Origin: Heterodera schachtii
Taxonomy: Eukaryota > Nematoda > Chromadorea > Rhabditida > Heteroderidae
Assembly: GCA_023374025.1 (NCBI GenBank)
Contig: SIJG01000219.1
Location: 39,891 to 103,890 of the forward strand
Direction of reading: 5' to 3'
Length of the DNA stretch: 64,000 nucleotides
Part shown: piece after piece, positions 10,320 to 22,481 of the stretch
Layout: the number at the start of each line of letters is the position of its first letter
Position numbering within the stretch: the first letter of the stretch is position 1
Notes under the pieces: generated by a model
What the model saw: the letters and a program-made list of their open reading frames with translations, nothing else
The model's database searches: none
What the model was told of the DNA's origin: nothing
Translations under genes and position numbers: made by a program

Positions 10320-12746
10320 TTATATATACGTTATATTGACAAGGCAACTCATCTCAAAAACTAATTTGAGCAGTTCGGGAATAGCTGCGGGGCTGAAATT
10401 TTGCACCAAGGGGTAACTCGAGACTGCGCATCCGGGAAAACTATAGGTTTTTTTATCCGAGGTTCAACTGAGTACCAGGGACCGATTTCCTGTTTTTTCG
10501 TGCAGTTCAGGGCCCATAACTTTTTTTCTAAAACCCCAATCAAAAACTTTCCGCTGGTAGGAACTTAAGTTGAAGTGTTGTCTAAAAGTCAAAAAAAATT
10601 CCAGGCTTCTACCTATTATAGGAAGGGCTGCAGAAATTGGCAACTTTCAGTACCAACTTTGTCCAGTTCAGTCCCTGTTGAATAACTCCTTAGGGTTTGA
10701 ACTGAGCCAGGAGGTGCCAGCGGGACTATTGTAGAGTTTTGAAAGCTCGATTTTTCCAGAATTTAAATATCGAAAATTTTCAAAATTTTTCGAGTTAGGC
10801 CTAAAAGTCGGTTTTGGGGTTTTTGAATTTTAGGATTTTTTGCCGATTTTTCCCAGGAAAAACGGAGAGCACTTTTGGGAAGCAGTTTTTCGAGCTCTAT
10901 CGACTGGTATTTTTTTCGGAAAAATTTCGGTTTTTTCCCGGAAATAGAAAAATTTTTTGGCCTAAGCGGGACATTTGAGTCCCGGGCCCATAACTCGTCA
11001 GGGGTTGATTTTAGCCAAAAATTGCCTTAGAGCTAAATTGTAGAGTTTTTGAAACTCTATCGAATGGTATGTTTCATGTTCAGAAATTTTCAAAATTTTT
11101 CGAGCTAGGCCCCCTAGAAATTTTCAAAAAATTTTTTTGGGTTGAAAAATTTTGTGAAAAATATTTTTCTGGGCTATTTTGAGGTGCTGAGCACGAATAT
11201 GATGTTTGTTCTGCGTTTCAGATTTTTTGGAATTTTTTAAAAAAATTTGAAAATTCTTCAATTTTTTGGTCCTCGGGATTTTGGGCAAATTTTTGAAAAT
11301 TCATAACTTATGGTTAAGTTGGTCAATTTTAGTGGAATAAAGTAATAAAAATAGAGAAAAATAAGGATAATTTTATGGTATTTATTTTATATTTATAACT
11401 TCAAAAAGAAAAAAGTTATTCCAGAATTTCTGGAAAAATTCAATTTTTCAGAAAAAAATTCAGAACTCGGTTCTGAAAAGTCACTCGTGAAAAGTAAAAT
11501 ACTACAAAAATCCGTAATTTTTTTCTCTATTAGATAAATTTTATTTCATCTTTTTATCACTTTTTTAAAACAAGATACAAAAATAAAAGTGATTTTGGGA
11601 TTCGGGACCAAAGGGGGGTGACCAGGATTCTTGAGTGGAAAATTTTTTTTCACAAAAATATTCCAAAAATATGTCTTTTGGGCCAATTTAGGACGCTGAT
11701 CACGAATACGTGATCAGATTTTGCTTCTGACATACTTAAGACCTCAGAATCCCTGTGTGATTGGGGATTCTGGGTCATCATTTTTTGGGAGGAGGGAAAG
11801 TTCGAAGCCGGGCGATGTGTATTATTTTTCTATTTATTTTTTGCTTATTTTTACATGTTTTTAATTAATTTAAAAGAGTGATTGTTTTTTTAAATTAATT
11901 TTTTTATTTAAATTAAATTATTTTTTGTGAAAAATTTTTTGTTTAATCCAAGAATATCATATATTTTTTAAATTGAGTTTATGAGAAATTAATTTCATTT
12001 CAATTTAAATAAATTTAAATATTATAAGCTTCAAAGTTTTTTTTAATTAATAAAAATGACTAAAAACGGGCGCGAAGCGCCCGTCTGAGGCCGCGAAGCG
12101 GCCGAAAAGGTCCAACAAAAATTAAAACACGGGCGCGAAGCGCCCGTCTGAGGCCGCGAAGCGGCCGAAAAGGCCCAACAAAAATTAAAAACGGGCGCGA
12201 AGCGCCCGTCTGAGGCCGCGAAGCGGCCGAAAAGGACCAACAAAAATTAAAAACAGGCGCGAAGCGCCCGTCTGAGGCCGCGAAGCGGCCGAAAAGGCCC
12301 AACTAAAATTAAAAAACGGGCGCGAAACGCCGTCTGAGGCCGCGAAGCGGCCGAAAAGGTCAACACAATTTTAAAACGGGCGCGAAGCGCCCGTATGAAG
12401 CCGCGAAGCGGCCGAAAACGCTTAACGAAAATTAAAACGGGCGCGAAGCGCCCGTCTGAGGCCGCGAAGCGGCCGAAAAGGCCCAACTAAATTTAAAAAC
12501 GGGCGCGAAGCGCCCGTTCGAGGCCGCGAAGCGGCCTAAAAATGCCTGAAAAAACCGTGGTTGTAGCTCTTCTAATCACAACCAATTCAATCAATTTGAG
12601 TCGCTTCACTGCGCAGCGGCCTAAAAATCGCTGATAATTTTTTAAAAATCCAACTCTCTCCCCAACCAATAGCAATCTAGGTAGCGAAGCTCCCAAAGCG
12701 CGAAGCGCTTTAAGCACACCAGAAACACGTATGCACACCCCGCTAG
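10320..12746 (+). repeat. B-type long repeat unit B1, diverged relative of A
   Basis: It starts TTATATATACGTTATATTG and ends ACACCCCGCTAG. Over its first ~1.5 kb it aligns with A but with many substitutions: the same module order, CATAACT sites, GAGCTC palindromes and GACGCTGATCACGAAT. In place of the minisatellite it carries an array of GC-rich hairpins (12,056-12,545). It shares the end block CTAGGTAGCGAAGCTC, then AAGCGC-GAA-GCGCTT, then CCGCTAG. It is therefore a subfamily of the same element. Confidence 0.85.
12056..12545. repeat. Eight-copy tandem array of paired GAA-loop hairpins
   Basis: The ~61-bp unit contains two perfect short palindromes, GGGCGC-GAA-GCGCCC and GGCCGC-GAA-GCGGCC, joined by GTCTGA and followed by an AT-rich spacer such as AAAAGGCCCAACAAAAATTA. 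Eight units run head to tail, giving about 16 potential stem-loops in under 500 bp. The stems are far better conserved than the spacers. The array is a GC island in very AT-rich DNA. Confidence 0.93.
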
Positions 12747-15643
12747 TTATATATATGTTATATAGGTAAGGGGTTTCATCCCTAAAACCATTATCTCCCG
12801 GCCGAAGGCCGGGAGCGCCCTGAAATTGGTGGAAGGGTCTTACAACTTTTTGAGGAGTATCCGGGAAAACTATAGGAAAAAAATCAGCGAGGACGACTGA
12901 GTCCCGAGAAGCGATTTGTCACTTTTTCGCTCATTTTAGGGCCCATAACTTTTTTCCTAAAACCCGAATCAAAAAGTTTCCGCTGGTAGGGACCTAAGTT
13001 GAAGTGTTGACTAAAATTCAAAAAAAATTCCAGGCCTCTACCTTTAATAGGGAAGGCTGTAGGTGCGTAGACTTTTTCAGTACCAACTTTGTCCAGTTCA
13101 GTCCCGGGTGAATAACTCATTAGGGTTTGATCTGAGCGGGGGGTCGCCAGCGGGACTATTGTAGAGCTTGAAAAGCTCGATTTTTCCCGATTTTAAATTT
13201 TCGAAAATTTTCAAAATTTTTCGAGCTAGGCCTAAAAAACTGTTTTCGGGTTTTTGAATTTTAGGATTTTTTGCCGATTTTTCCCGGGAAAACGGAGACC
13301 ACTTCCAAAACATAGTTTTTCGAGCTCTATCGACTGGTATTTTTTTCGGACAAATTTCGATTTTTTCCCGGAAATAGAAAAATTTTTTGGCCTAAGCGGG
13401 ACATTTGAGTCCCGTGCCCATAACTCGTCAGGGGTAGGTTTTAGCCAAAAAATGCCTTAGACCAAAATTGTAGAGCTTTTAAAGCTCTATCGAATGTTGT
13501 GCCATATGTTGGAAAAATTTCAAAAATTTTTGAGCTAGGCCCCCTAGAAATTTTCGAAATTTTTTTTTGGGGCCAAAATGGGGGTGAAAAACATTTTTCT
13601 GGGGTTTTTTGAGATGCTGATTACGAATATGACCTTTGTTTTTCGTTTCATAATTTTCTGAATTTTTTAAAAATTCGAAAATATTTTTCAATTTTTTTGG
13701 CCCTCAGGATTTTGGGTTAAATTTTGAAAATTCATAACTCGGTGATGGTTTCATCGAATTAACTATAATAAAGCTTTAAAAATAGAGAAAAATAAGGAGA
13801 ATTTTATGGGATCTATTTGAGATTTCTATCTTCTAAAGAAAAAAAGTTATTCCAGAATTTCTGGAAATTTTCGATTTTTCAGAAAAAAATTTGTAACTGC
13901 CTTCTGAAAAGATATTTTGCAAAAGTAAAATACTACAAAAATCCGCAATTTTTTGCTCTATAAGATAAATTTTATTTCATATTTTTATCATTTTCTTACA
14001 AATTGCTATAAAAATAAAAGTGATTTTGAGATTCGGGACCAAAGGGGGGTGACCAGGATTTTTGAGTGGAAAAATTTTTTTCACAAAAATCTTGCAAAAT
14101 ATGTCTTTAGGGGTATTTTAAGACGCTGATCACGAATATGCAATCAGATTTTAATTTTGACATCGTTAAGGCCTCAGAATCCCTGTGTGATGGGGGTTTC
14201 GGGGACATGTTTTGGGGGGGGGGGGGGGGCAGGTTCGAACCCCGGACGGTGTACATTAATTTTCTATGCATTTTTTGGGTTCTTCTTCAATGCTTTTAAT
14301 TAATTTAATTATTTTTTATTTTATTAATTAATAATTAATATTAAAAAATTTTTTAATTTAATTTAATTTTTTGATTAATTATTTTTAAATTAATTGATTT
14401 TTTAATTAAAGAATTTATTTGTTTTTTTTATTATAATTTGTCAAAAATGAATTCAATTTAAATAAAAATCAATCATTGTACATTGCAAAGTTACTTTTTA
14501 TTTAATAAAAGAAGGAATTATTTTATAATTTTTAAAAATTATTAACATACCTATTCAATTTTAATTATATTTTTTATAAAACCATTTCCTTATTTATTTA
14601 ATTTTGAAATCATGATTGACCATTTTAATCATTGTTGTACCATTCCAAAATTTGTGTACCTCCTAATAACTGTTGTACCTATTACCGTGGTTGTACCTCT
14701 TTTCCCGTGGTTGTACCTCGACTAATCTCTGTGATACCTCTTCTAATCACTGTTGTACCTCTTCTGATCACTGTGGTTGTACCTCTTCGAATCACTTTTG
14801 TACCTCTTTTTATCACTTTTGTACCTCTTCTAATCACTTTTGTACCTCTTTTCATCACTTTTGTACATCTTCTAATCACTTTTGTACCTCTTCTCATTAC
14901 TGTTGTACCTCTTCTTAACACTGTTGTACCTCTTTTCATCACTTTTGTACATCTTCTAATCACTTTTGTACCTCTTCTCATTACTGTTGTACCTCTTCTT
15001 AACACTGTTGTACCTCTTCTAATCACTTTTGTACCTCTTTTAATCACTGTGGTTGTACCTCTTCTAATCACTTTTATACCTCTTTTCATCACTTTTGTAC
15101 CTCTTCTAATCACTTTTGTACCTCTTTTCATCACTTTTGTACATCTTCTAATCACTTTTGTACCTCTTCTCATTACTGTTGTACCTCTTCTTAACACTGT
15201 TGTACCTCTTCTAATCACTTTTGTACCTCTTTTAATCACTGTGGTTGTACCTCTTCTAATCACTTTTATACCTCTTCTTAACACTGTTGTACCTCTTCTA
15301 ATCACTTTTGTACCTCTTTTCATCACTTTTGTACCTCTTCTAATCACTTTTGTACCTCTTCCCCCGTGGTTGTACCACTTCCCCTGTGGTTGTACCCTTT
15401 CCGCCATGGTTGTACGAAGTGCCCGTCTGAGTCCAACTAAATTTAAAACGGGCGCGAAGCGCCCATTCAAGGCCGCGAAGCGGCCTAAATCACTGAATTT
15501 TTTTAATCCAAATTTTTCACAACAAAATAATCTCTCCAACAAATTCGATCAATTTGAATCGTTTCAAAGCCTAGGTAGCGAAGCTCAAGAAGCGCGAAGC
15601 GCTTTTTCCCAGGCCCAGATCCGACGGTTCACGCACCCGCTAG
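12747..15643 (+). repeat. A-type long repeat unit A2
   Basis: Nearly identical to A1 over the first ~1.9 kb. The main differences are the length of the G run near 14,213 and the minisatellite. It is joined directly to B1 at CCGCTAG/TTATATATATG and to A3 at the same junction. Head-to-tail joins with no spacer fit rolling-circle multimers or unequal crossing-over. Confidence 0.9.
14665..15365. repeat. 21-bp minisatellite in A2
   Basis: Same unit as in A1 but with a different order of variants, including blocks of TAATCACTTTTGTACCTCTT. Open frames of 344 codons (plus) and 286 codons (minus) cross it only because the period is a multiple of three. I do not call a gene. Confidence 0.95.
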
Positions 15644-18540
15644 TTATATATATGTTATATAGGTAAGGGGTTTCATCCCTAAAACCATTATCTCCCGGCC
15701 GAAGGCCGGGAGCGCCCTGAAATTGGTGGAAGGGTCTTACAACTTTTTGAGGAGTATCCGGGAAAACTATAGGAAAAAAATCAGCGAGGACGACTGAGTC
15801 CCGAGAAGCGATTTGTCACTTTTTCGCTCATTTTAGGGCCCATAACTTTTTTCCTAAAACCCGAATCAAAAAGTTTCCGCTGGTAGGGACCTAAGTTGAA
15901 GTGTTGACTAAAATTCAAAAAAAATTCCAGGCCTCTACCTTAATAGGGAAGGCTGTAGGTGCGTAGACTTTTTCAGTACCAACTTTGTCCAGTTCAGTCC
16001 CGGGTGAATAACTCATTAGGGTTTGATCTGAGCGGGGGGTCGCCAGCGGGACTATTGTAGAGCTTGAAAAGCTCGATTTTTCCCGATTTTAAATTTTCGA
16101 AAATTTTCAAAATTTTTCGAGCTAGGCCTAAAAAACTGTTTTCGGGTTTTTGAATTTTAGGATTTTTTGCCGATTTTTCTCGGGAAAACGGAGACCACTT
16201 CCAAAACATAGTTTTTCGAGCTCTATCGACTGGTATTTTTTTCGGACAAATTTCGATTTTTTCCCGGAAATAGAAAAATTTTTTGGCCTAAGCGGGACAT
16301 TTGAGTCCCGTGCCCATAACTCGTCAGGGGTAGGTTTTAGCCAAAAAATGCCTTAGACCAAAATTGTAGAGCTTTTAAAGCTCTATCGAATGGTGTGCCA
16401 TATGTTGGAAAAATTTCAAAAATTTTTGAGCTAGGCCCCCTAGAAATTTTCGAAATTTTTTTTTGGGGCCAAAATGGGGGTGAAAAACATTTTTCTGGGG
16501 TTTTTTGAGATGCTGATTACGAATATGACCTTTGTTTTTCGTTTCATAATTTTCTAGAATTTTTAAAAATTCGAAAATATTTTTCAATTTTTTTGGCCCT
16601 CAGGATTTTGGGTTAAATTTTGAAAATTCATAACTCGGTGATGGTTTCATCGAATTAACTATAATAAAGCTTTAAAAATAGAGAAAAATAAGGAGAATTT
16701 TATGGGATCTATTTGAGATTTCTATCTTCTAAAGAAAAAAAGTTATTCCAGAATTTCTGGAAATTTTCGATTTTTCAGAAAAAAATTTGTAACTGCCTTC
16801 TGAAAAGATATTTTGCAAAAGTAAAATACTACAAAAATCCGCAATTTTTTGCTCTATAAGATAAATTTTATTTCATATTTTTATCATTTTCTTACAAATT
16901 GCTATAAAAATAAAAGTGATTTTGAGATTCGGGACCAAAGGGGGGTGACCAGGATTTTTGAGTGGAAAAATTTTTTTCACAAAAATCTTGCAAAATATGT
17001 CTTTAGGGGTATTTTAAGACGCTGATCACGAATATGCAATCAGATTTTAATTTTGACATCGTTAAGGCCTCAGAATCCCTGTGTGATTGGGGATTCTGGG
17101 ACATGTTCTGAGGGGGGGGGGGGCAGGTTCGAACCCCGGACGGTGTACATTAATTTTCTATGCATTTTTTGGGTTCTTCTTCAATGCTTTTAATTAATTT
17201 AATTATTTTTTATTTTATTAATTAATAATTAATATTAAAAAATTTTTTTAATTTAATTTAATTTTTTGATTAATTATTTTTAAATTAATTGATTTTTTTA
17301 ATTAAAGAATTTATTTGTTTTTTTTATTATAATTTGTCAAAAATGAATTCAATTTAAATAAAAATCAATCATTGTACATTGCAAAGTTACTTTTTATTTA
17401 ATAAAAGAAGGAATTATTTTATAATTTTTAAAAATTATTAACATACCTATTCAATTTTAATTATATTTTTTTATAAAACCATTTCCTTATTTATTTAATT
17501 TTGAAATCATGATTTACCATTTTAATCATTGTTGTACCATTCCAAAATTTGTGTACCTCCTAATAACTGTTGTACCTATTACCGTGGTTGTACCTCTTTT
17601 CCCGTGGTTGTACCTCGACTAATCTCTGTGATACCTCTTCTAATCACTGTTGTACCTCTTCTGATCACTGTGGTTGTACCTCTTCGAATCACTTTTGTAC
17701 CTCTTTTTATCACTTTTGTACCTCTTCTAATCACTTTTGTACCTCTTTTCATCACTTTTGTACATCTTCTAATCACTTTTGTACCTCTTCTCATTACTGT
17801 TGTACCTCTTCTTAACACTGTTGTACCTCTTTTCATCACTTTTGTACATCTTCTAATCACTTTTGTACCTCTTCTCATTACTGTTGTACCTCTTCTTAAC
17901 ACTGTTGTACCTCTTCTAATCACTTTTGTACCTCTTTTAATCACTGTGGTTGTACCTCTTCTAATCACTTTTATACCTCTTTTCATCACTTTTGTACCTC
18001 TTCTAATCACTTTTGTACCTCTTTTCATCACTTTTGTACATCTTCTAATCACTTTTGTACCTCTTCTCATTACTGTTGTACCTCTTCTTAACACTGTTGT
18101 ACCTCTTCTAATCACTTTTGTACCTCTTTTAATCACTGTGGTTGTACCTCTTCTAATCACTTTTATACCTCTTCTTAACACTGTTGTACCTCTTCTAATC
18201 ACTTTTGTACCTCTTTTCATCACTTTTGTACCTCTTCTAATCACTTTTGTACCTCTTCCCCCGTGGTTGTACCACTTCCCCTGTGGTTGTACCCTTTCCG
18301 CCATGGTTGTACGAAGTGCCCGTCTGAGTCCAACTAAATTTAAAACGGGCGCGAAGCGCCCATTCAAGGCCGCGAAGCGGCCTAAATCACTGAATTTTTT
18401 TAATCCAAATTTTTCACAACAAAATAATCTCTCCAACAAATTCGATCAATTTGAATCGTTTCAAAGCCTAGGTAGCGAAGCTCAAGAAGCGCGAAGCGCT
18501 TTTTCCCAGGCCCAGATCCGACGGTTCACGCACCCGCTAG
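15644..18540 (+). repeat. A-type long repeat unit A3
   Basis: Almost a base-for-base copy of A2, including the same variant order in the minisatellite. A2 and A3 are therefore the most recent duplication in the array. It ends CACCCGCTAG at 18540, and unrelated sequence starting TTTTACCTTATACAG follows. Confidence 0.9.
17562..18262. repeat. 21-bp minisatellite in A3
   Basis: The order of repeat variants is the same as in A2, so A2 and A3 have not diverged in copy number since duplication. Confidence 0.95.
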
Positions 18541-18689
18541 TTTTACCTTATACAGACAGCATAGCCTCAATTTCTTTTGAAATAAAAAACATAAATGGAA
18601 CATTATTTTTAAAATTAATAGTTTATTATTAAATAATTTATTAAAAGAAAAAACTCACTCAGAATGGAATTTTTAATATTTCAGGAAAG

Positions 18690-20317
18690 ATGAAATTCTT
18701 TTATCATTTCACTTGGCATTCATTCTGCTGTGTTTGCAGCACAATTTGATGATGAATGGGTGAAAGCTTGTAAAGAGATTCTTGTAAAAATCGAGAGTTC
18801 TACGAACAAAGCTGAAAGTATTTTTAAATTTAAAATAATGACATATTAAAATTATTAAAATATAATTCGACACGAGATAATTGTTTTTTCCGCACTTTAT
18901 AATATTAACAATTAATTAATTTATTTATTTAAAAAACTTTTTAAGAATGTGGTGGTGAATTAAAGCAGAATTTATCTGAGTTAGAGAAAAAAGTCAAAGA
19001 AATTGATTTTTTGTGCCTTACAAATGACAAAAAGCAAAACTGCGAATTTAGCAAAGAAAATTCCCAGTTTTTATACACATTTACCGAGTCAATCCGTTAT
19101 TGTAAGGACGAAAGTGTTGGCCAAAACTCTGCGGGAAATAGCAAAAATGCCAATTTCGCCATTTTTGTACAACATCTTACGGCCGATTTCAACACATTGG
19201 TCGCGGAAATTGAACTGTTGGCAATCGCAGAAAGCTCTGATGACGCGGAAGAGGAATATGAAAAGAATAAAAAAATATTAGGAAATATTTTTGCTTTAAC
19301 TCAATCAAATAACATTGGAAAAATGCTTTTAACGGCATATCTTCTGATTTATGAAAAAGAATTGGATGCCAAAAAAGGACTAATTGATGGAGCTTCTATC
19401 AATATAAACGAAATCAAAGCGATTGCCGGCATTTTTCAACAAAAATTTTTGAAAATCCGTGAATTGATAAGCTTTGTGGATGGATCGGACGTATTTTTTT
19501 AAAAATTCAATTTTATAATAAACCTATTTTTTCTAACATTTTTTAGGAATATAAACTTGAAAAATTGGAAGAATTGGCAGAAAAAACACAGAAAAAAGGA
19601 CAAAAATTGGAAATTGTAAAAAAGTTGGCTGCTGGGAAAACGGAAGATTCACTGAGAAAAAGTAAGTTTCGCGACTTAAGTGCATTTTTGATTTTCCAAA
19701 AAAAATTGGAACAATTTCTTCCCTAAATCGGCGATTTTTACTACAAAAACCGAAAATTTTTTTTGCACCTATTGAAAATTAATAAAAATTTCTAAGACAA
19801 AATTTTTTTGAATTCGTATCATAAATTACAAGAAACAAAAAATTATATTAAATTTTCTTTGTAGTTCCATTCTAAAAAATGGGTTACAAATGAATGAAAA
19901 ATTTGCCCAGAAAATTTAAAAAAAATAATTACATCAATTTATTGTAGAAAACAATTTAAAACAATTATAAAAAAATTAAAAAACTTTCTATTAATAAAAA
20001 AATAGAATTTAATATTTTAGAATTTCTTCAACTTTTTGGAAATGTGGAAGCGCCCATAAATTCAAAGGATACAAAAACGGAAATCGAAGAAGCTTTTAAG
20101 GTAAAAATTAAAATCATATTTTTTCGGTAACTCAGTTTTGTAAAAAAATATAGAAACCCAAGGCATTGACCAACTTTATTGGCCTTTAACAAATAATAAA
20201 AAATATATAAATATTAAAAATTCTTTAAGTCTTTATATGTACAAATTGCAGATCCCCGCTAGTGAAATTTCCGTGCCAAAAAGAAAGGATTGGGATGAGG
20301 AGGAGGAGGATGATTAG
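18690..20317 (+). CDS. Family P small secreted protein, five exons (start region shifted by one base)
   Basis: Exons by GT-AG and unbroken frame: 18690-18817, 18946-19490, 19547-19661, 20021-20100 and 20252-20317 (TAG). The spliced protein is about 290 residues. It has an N-terminal hydrophobic stretch IISLGIHSAVFA (signal peptide), then QFDDEWVKACKEILVKIE, a mainly helical middle with SQFLYTFTESIRYC and EIELLAIAE, a lysine-rich part, and the acidic tail WDEEEEDD. Homologous copies lie at 1-4,033 on the other strand, and the exon 1/2 boundary and phase match them. Oddity: the only nearby ATG (18690) is one base out of frame, at a TTCTTTT run, and a TGA at 18691 is in the good frame. This is either a sequencing error in a homopolymer or a recent lesion. 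No known domain is recognised and the function is unknown. Confidence 0.7.
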
Positions 20318-21630
20318 AAGATATTATCACAGGGCGGCCAAGTGTCCTGGTTTTTCAGATTGTCCTGAATTTTGAGGTCTCTGCTAAAAGTATAAAAAGG
20401 GCGATTTGTTGTAACAAAATTCATTAAAAATTCCAAAAATTTTCCCGGCGGCGCCTATCGGCACCGCCGGGCCCCCAAAACTCTTATTTTTTCTTAATAA
20501 ATGTGCCAAAAAATCGCAAATTATGGTAATTTTTACAAAAATTTTTAACACATACATTTAAAATTCCAAAAACCAAGTTTGGCAAAACATGGAATTTTTT
20601 CCTCTTTTGCACCCCTTGCATTATTTAAAATGGTCAAAAAATTTTAATTTTAAAAAGTTGATAGAAGCACAAATCAATTAGGACGCATGAACAAGTTTCT
20701 GAATTTTCGGTAGGATCTGTGCCCGTTTGATTTTTGTGCCTCTCTCCGACCCCCGGCTTACCAATCTTCATCCGCAACAGTGAGCCTTAAATTCCGACAT
20801 GGCCGAATCACTGACTTTTTGTGGTGCCCTTTCTCCGTCTTCGCACAATGCCAGAGATTCAAAAATTAGTTGACAACCCCTCGTTTTTTGGCATTATTCC
20901 ACTGTTTTTCTTCAATTTATTTCTGTAAACACTTTCTTATTCGTTTGTATAACCATTTATTTTTTGTTTTCTTTTATTTCTATGTTTTGCTTTTCAAGCG
21001 ATAAATTCTTTCGGTATTCGTATATTTTATAAGGCAAGTGTTAAATTCCAATTACAATTTTGTCAAAATCCTTTGGCTTAAAAGGTTTGGGAGATTTAGA
21101 ATTTATCTAAAATCTTATGAGATTATTCGGCCGCTTCACGCCCTTTTCTAAATTTTGTTTAGCCTATAAGACCGCTTCGCGTCTTTTGCTTTTCAAGCGA
21201 TAAATTCTTTCGGTATTCGTATTTTTTATAAGGCAAGTGTCAAATTCCAATTACAATTTTGTCAATATCATTTTGGCTTAAAATTTGCTGAAAATTATCA
21301 ACATTTTTCTTTCCCACAAAAAAAGCATCTTTTTCCTAATGACTAGTGTTTGGGTTCCAATCTCTAATTTCTTTGCAATTATATGGACACAAATTTTTGA
21401 ATTTCAAATATTTCTTCATCTTTCTAAATTTGTCCTCATTGGATATTAATTTGATGCTCAAAATACAAAAAAAAAAAAATCCAATTACTTTTATGACATT
21501 TTTAACGCGTTTTCTTTTTTCAAAAAATGCAAAATAAATTTTATTAACATATTATTAATAATAAATCATGTTTTTACAAAAAATTTTTTTATTAAAAACT
21601 GAGTGAAAAATTGATTAAAACCTGAGCGAA
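20318..21630. other. Gene-free stretch with a hairpin and a ~99-bp direct repeat
   Basis: No gene is supported. A GC-rich hairpin (CCCGGCGG, 12-nt loop, CCGCCGGG) lies at 20,444-20,471. A ~99-bp sequence with CAAGCGATAAATTCTTTCGG occurs at 20,985-21,083 and again at 21,184-21,282. Short CGCTTC-containing sequences between them look like decayed relatives of the GAA-loop hairpins. CAGGGCGGCCAAGTGTCC at about 20,333 resembles a hAT end, but no partner end was found. Confidence 0.5.
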
Positions 21631-21635
21631 AAATT

Positions 21636-21652
21636 GATTTCTCTGCTCGGAA
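21636..21652 (+). promoter_or_regulatory. Conserved upstream box of family H (copy 1)
   Basis: GATTTCTCTGCTCGGAA lies 85 bases before the ATG at 21737. The same box, exact or slightly changed, precedes the other family H copies at 23,012, 31,662, 35,391 and 37,379. It sits within a longer conserved AT-rich upstream region that includes ATTTGAAGCAATAAATT near the start codon. It may be a promoter element or simply duplicated flanking DNA. Confidence 0.5.
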
Positions 21653-21736
21653 TTGCGAAAAATTAAAGATAAAAAAGCGACTAAAATTAAGCAATTTTAT
21701 TTGAAGCAATAAATTATAAATTTTTATAAATATTCA

Positions 21737-22481
21737 ATGATTTTGTTTCTTTTAATATTTATATTAATTTTATTTGCTTTTGGAATTGAATCAAGCAAAA
21801 TCCGACCAAATTTTGATGAAATATTCGGCAACGAATGGGACAAAAAAGAAAATGAGACTAAAATTAACCAAAACGAGGAAAATGAAAAAATGGAATTTGA
21901 TCGAATGGGGCAAGCAGACCCAAATGATCAACATAAAAGAGAAACAATTCATAAATTTGAAGCAATAAAAGAAAAGTTGAAGGAAAAGGGGAAATATAAT
22001 TGGAAAAACAGTGGAAAAATTGAATGTAAAATTGCAAAATTATTAAACACAAATCGCCAAAAAATATACAAATGGAAAAAAGAAACGAATTTAAATATTA
22101 TAATAAAAAAGAATTTTTATAATAAGAAAAAGAATGAATTTATTGAACGAATTGATGAATTTAATAGTTTATATAAAGGCAAACAGAAAGAATTTGTGAA
22201 GGAATTGGGCATTACTCAAAGAACATTTATAAAATGGAAAAAAGAATTATTGCCAAATTACCATAAAAGTGAGGCAATTTTTAAATTTTTAATTTTATCA
22301 TTTGAATTTAAGCAATGAATAACAATTCAAATGATTTTCAATCAAAAAAGATTAAGCAATATTTTGAAATAAAAGAAAAAACCCAAATATTCGAGATGAG
22401 ATAATTGCAATGAAATTGAAAATTCGAAGCTCAATTTTGCGCAGATGGACAAAGGAATTTGGTTTAAATTCGATTCTGTGA
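21737..22481 (+). CDS. Family H secreted triple-HTH-like protein, copy H1 (frameshift in last exon)
   Basis: Exon 1 is 21737-22268 and exon 2 is 22313-22481, phase 1. The protein begins with the hydrophobic MILFLLIFILILFAFGIESS, a signal peptide, followed by KIRPNFDEIFGNEWDKKE, the family signature. Two lysine-rich repeats in exon 1 end in KIAKLLNTNRQKIYKWKKE and FVKELGITQRTFIKWKKEL. This is the pattern of a homeodomain-like helix-turn-helix (I-x-x-x-L-x-x-x-x-x-x-I-x-K-W). Exon 2 encodes a third repeat (KIKQYFEIKEK..., ...LRRWTKEF). Near 22,380 one base is missing relative to the copy at 37,507, so the third repeat is read out of frame. The copy is probably decaying, or the change is an assembly error. 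Function is unknown; a signal peptide plus a DNA-binding-like fold would suit a secreted nuclear-acting protein. Confidence 0.6.

Noticed and set aside
12056..12545. CRISPR array
   Set aside because: Repeats are palindromic and regularly spaced, but the spacers are themselves repeats of one sequence, and the DNA is eukaryotic with no cas genes.
12043..12738. Arg/Ala-rich frames over the hairpin array (GLFGRFAASDGRFAP repeats)
   Set aside because: They follow the ~61-bp GC-rich repeat unit and change frame between units; no start, splice site or conservation apart from the palindromes.
20333..20350. hAT-like end CAGGGCGGCCAAGTGTCC
   Set aside because: No inverted partner end or target-site duplication was found nearby.
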